Shown here: positions 60,401-64,000 of the stretch, piece after piece
How the letters are laid out: each line of letters starts with the position of its first letter
How positions within the stretch are numbered: the stretch's first letter is position 1
The notes under the pieces: generated by a model
The model's database searches: none
What the model was told of the DNA's origin: nothing
Seen by the model: the letters and a program-made list of their open reading frames with translations, nothing else
Made by a program: the position numbers and the translations under genes
Origin: Glebionis coronaria
Lineage: Eukaryota > Streptophyta > Magnoliopsida > Asterales > Asteraceae
Reading direction: 5' to 3'
Assembly (NCBI GenBank): GCA_025667525.1
Contig: CM046881.1
Location: forward strand, 25,803,580-25,867,579
DNA length: 64,000 nucleotides

Positions 60401-63400
60401 ATCTAAATTTATTTCTAGTCCATATGGACCACATAGAAACTGGTCAAAATGTTTTCACCGGATTCTAGATGGATGAAACACGTATATGTATTTTCTTTGT
60501 TTAGTTTTGGTCGTGTTTTACCTAGTATAAAAGTTGGTCAGCTAGTATTTGAGGTAGTTGAGAATGCTCTAGACAAAGAGCATCTCGATGACACATTATA
60601 ATATAAAGGTCAAGATATGAGTGTGGTCTAACATCACGTTGTGTTATTTGATCAAGAAAACAATGATATTATTTATCCTTGTGAAGCCTACACAAGTGAA
60701 TAATATACAAAAAAGGACAAGTATTTTTTGACATTCATGTAGGAGGATCATGATTCTATTTTATATGACTCTGAAATATTTGATTCCATATTTGATTCTA
60801 TTTAAATTGAGACCCGTCAAGAAATAGAGTGCCAAACATAATTGCTAACATATAAAAACAGATTTAGATTGAAATTATCTGACAACGTGGGCTGCAATAA
60901 AATCGTCATAACATGTGATACATGACTCCGTTTCAAGATCACAACTAAGAATATGGATCCTTGAAATAAGGATTTATTTTATCTAGGCAAACATTGGTTA
61001 AAAGCGACTAAACCTGATAAAAAACTGATGAAAATCGTCCATAAACAACCAAAACATTGCCGTAACCGGTTGAAATCATCCAAACATAAGAAAAACATAT
61101 AAATTTATTTCTAGTCCATATGGACCACATAGAAACCGGTCAAAATGTTTTCGACCGGATTCTAGATGAATGAAACACGTATATGTATTTTCTTTGTTTA
61201 GTTTTGGTCGTGTTTTACCTAGTATAAAAGTTGGTCAGCTAGTATTTGAGGTAGTTGAGAATGCACTAGACATAGAGCATCTCGACGACACATTATAATA
61301 TAAAGGTCAAGATATGACTGTGGTCTAACAACACGTTGTGTTATTTGACCAAAAAAACAATGATATTATTTATCTTTGTGAAGCCTACACAGGTGAATAA
61401 TATACAAAAAAAGGACAAGTATTTTTTGACATTCATGTAGGAGGATCATGCTTCTATATTATATGACTCTGAAATATTTGATTCCATATTTGATTCTATT
61501 TAAATTGAGACCCGTCAAGAAATAGAGTGCCAAACATAATCGCTAACCTATAAAAACAGATTTAGATTGAAATTATCTGACAACGTGGGCTGCAATAAAA
61601 TCGTCATAACATGTGATACATGACTCCGTTTCAAGATCACAACTAAGAAAATGGATCCTTGAAATAAGGATTAATTTTATCTAGGCAAACATTGGTCAAA
61701 AGCGACTAAACCTGATAAAAAAACTGATGAAAATCGACCATAAACAGCCAAAACATTGCCGTAACCGGCTGAAATCATCCAAACTAAGAAAAACATCTAA
61801 ATTTATTTCTAGTCCATATGGACCACATAGAAACTGGTCAAAATGTTTTCACCGGATTCTAGATGGATGAAACACGTATATGTATTTTCTTTGTTTAGTT
61901 TTGGTCGTGTTTTACCTAGTATAAAAGTTGGTCAGCTAGTATTTGAGGTAGTTGAGAATGCTCTAGACAAAGAGCATCTCGATGACACATTATAATATAA
62001 AGGTCAAGATATGAGTGTGGTCTAACATCACGTTGTGTTATTTGATCAAGAAAACAATGATATTATTTATCCTTGTGAAGCCTACACAAGTGAATAATAT
62101 ACAAAAAAGGACAAGTATTTTTTGACATTCATGTAGGAGGATCATGCTTCTATATTATATGACTCTGAAATATTTGATTCCATATTTGATTCTATTTAAA
62201 TTGAGACCCGTCAAGAAATAGAGTGCCAAACATAATCGCTAACCTATAAAAACAGATTTAGATTGAAATTATCTGACAACGTGGGCTGCAATAAAATCGT
62301 CATAACATGTGATACATGACTCCGTTTCAAGATCACAACTAAGAAAATGGATCCTTGAAATAAGGATTAATTTTATCTAGGCAAACATTGGTCAAAAGCG
62401 ACTAAACCTGATAAAAAAACTGATGAAAATCGACCATAAACAGCCAAAACATTGTCGTAACCGGCTGAAATCATCCAAACTAAGAAAAACATCTAAATTT
62501 ATTTCTAGTCCATATGGACCACATAGAAACTGGTCAAAATGTTTTCACCGGATTCTAGATGAATGAAACACGTATATGTATTTTCTTTGTTTAGTTTTGG
62601 TCGTGTTTTACCTAGTATAAAAGTTGGTCAGCTAGTATTTGAGGTAGTTGAGAATGCACTAGACATAGAGCATCTCGATGACACATTATAATATAAAGGT
62701 CAAGATATGAGTGTGGTCTAACAACACGTTGTGTTATTTGACCAAGAAAACAATGATATTATTTATCCTTGTGAAGCCTACACAGGTGAATAATATACAA
62801 AAAAGGACAAGTATTTTTTGAAATTTATGTAGGAGGATCATGCTTGTATATTATATGACTCTGAAATATTTGATTCCATATTTGATTCTATTTAAATTGA
62901 GACCCGTCAAGAAATAGAGTGCCAAACATAATCGCTAACATATAAAAACAGATATAGATTGAATTATCTGACAACGTGGGCTGCAATAAAATCGTCATAA
63001 CATGTGATACATGACTCCGTTTCAAGATCACAACTAAGAAAATGGATCCTTGAAATAAGGATTAATTTTATCTAGGCAAACATTGGTCAAAAGCGACCAA
63101 ACCTGATAAAAAAACTGATGAAAATCGACCATCAACAGCCAAAACATTGCCGTAACCGGCTGAAATCATTCAAACTAAGAAAAACATCTAAATTTATTTC
63201 TAGTCCATATGGACCACATAGAAACCGGTCAAAATGTTTTCACCGGATTCTAGATGGATGAAACACGTATATGTATTTTCTTTGTTTAGTTTTGGTCGTG
63301 TTTTACCTAGTATAAAAGCTGGTCAGCTAGTATTTGAGGTAGTTGAGAATGCACTAGGCAAAGAGCATCTCGATGACACATTATAATATAAAGGTCAAGA

Positions 63401-64000
63401 TATGAGTGTGGTCTAACATCACGTTGTGTTATTTGACCAAGAAAACAATGATATTATTTATCCTTGTGAAGCCTACACAAGTGAATACTATACAAAAAAA
63501 GGACAAGTATTTTTTGACATTCATGTAGGAGGATCATGCTTCTATATTATATGACTCTGAAATATTTGATTCCATATTTGATTCTATTTAAATTGAGACC
63601 CGTCAAGAAATAGAGTGCCAAACATAATTGATAACATATAAAAACAAATTTAGATTGAAATTATCTGACAACGTGGGCTGCAATAAAATCGTCATAACAT
63701 GTGATACATGACTCCGTTTCAAGATCACAACTAAGAATATGGATCCTTGAAATAAGGATTTATTTTATCTAGGCAAACATTGGTTAAAAGCGACTAAACC
63801 TGATAAAAAACTGATGAAAATCGACCATAAACAGCCAAAACATTGCCGTAACCGGCTGAAATCATCCAAACATAAGAAAAAAATCTAAATTTATTTCTAG
63901 TCCATATGGACCACATAGAAACCGGTCAAAATGTTTTCGACCGGATTTTAGAAGGATGAAACACGTATATGTATTTTCTTTGTTTAGTTTTGGTCGTGTT
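57470..64000 (+). repeat. Dimeric higher-order repeat, ~1394 bp, at least three copies
   Basis: A unit with AAGAATATGGATCC and GTCCATAAACAACC (58163, 59557, 60951; AAGAATATGG again at 63737) alternates with one having TTTTCACCGG, AAACTAAGAAAAAC and ACACAAGTGAAT (59056, 60453, 61849, 63238). The pattern is disturbed at 62349-63044, where two TTTTCACCGG-type units are adjacent. Runs off the window. Confidence 0.75.

Larger units (their letters stand above)
10798..64000 (+). repeat. Satellite array, ~698-bp monomer, about 76 copies, continues past window
   Basis: Head-to-tail copies, all in the same orientation. The landmark AAATGGATCCTTGAAATAAGG recurs at 11468, 12167, 12867, 13567, 14267, 14965, 15662, 16361 and so on to 62349, 63044 and 63741: 76 expected positions, one lost to a deletion (near 22650) and a few mutated (34495, 36590, 37991, 38693, 40779, 46337, 48424). 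Spacing is 695-702 bp in most, with short classes near 680 and 688. I chose GGCAAACATTGG as the unit start because the array enters at this point on the left. Each unit carries NdeI, XbaI and usually BamHI sites, a TATAAAAG box and two palindromes. No transposon or gene interrupts the array. I do not recognise the family. Confidence 0.97.

Noticed and set aside
10798..64000. CRISPR array or bacterial tandem repeat
   Set aside because: Unit is ~698 bp with no short repeat-spacer structure, and the flanks are clearly plant.

Overview
The window looks like nuclear DNA of a flowering plant. It is AT-rich and has plant-type splice sites. It holds fragments of plant gene families: a subtilase, a violaxanthin de-epoxidase-related protein and a phospholipase D. 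It also carries an LTR element whose primer-binding site matches plant initiator tRNA-Met. Remnants rich in GGGTTGACCC/TTTGACCC-like motifs remind me of Asteraceae introns, but that is only an impression. No bacterial, organellar or rDNA signature was seen.

Layout. (1) 1-10,797 is low-gene-density flank. It contains an unidentified minus-strand coding-like frame (12-245), an unidentified plus-strand reading frame behind a good splice acceptor (261-599), a piece of subtilase (1068-1370), another unidentified coding-like frame (1632-1991), a 5' half of elongator tRNA-Met (2091-2127), a broken violaxanthin de-epoxidase-related gene (2150-2772), a short non-autonomous LTR retrotransposon with near-identical LTRs (4059-5598), and a phospholipase D exon fragment (10010-10164). 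Only one gene looks intact: a minus-strand gene (about 9235 to 8207) encoding a 161-residue protein with two LOTUS/OST-HTH-like modules, with a visible TATA box, 5'UTR intron and poly(A) signal.

(2) 10,798-64,000, about 83% of the window, is one uninterrupted head-to-tail array of a roughly 698-bp satellite. It holds about 76 monomers, all in the same orientation, and runs off the right edge. Monomer lengths, measured between successive GGATCC landmarks, are mostly 695-702 bp, with defined short classes of about 679-680 and 687-688 bp caused by recurrent internal deletions. The array is a patchwork of higher-order repeats: dimers of 1395-1400 bp, a tetramer of 2798 bp, 1388-bp dimers, 2100-bp and 2077-bp trimers, a tandem duplication of a whole 11-monomer, 7.64-kb block, then 1397-bp and 1394-bp dimers.

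The left flank looks like a gene-fragment graveyard at the edge of heterochromatin. The satellite appears to be maintained by repeated unequal exchange at several scales. Each monomer keeps a TATAAAAG box, two palindromes and a decayed plus-strand reading frame of about 150 codons with only three in-frame stops in the unit checked, so the satellite may have grown out of a piece of a coding or mobile element. I do not recognise the satellite or the frame.
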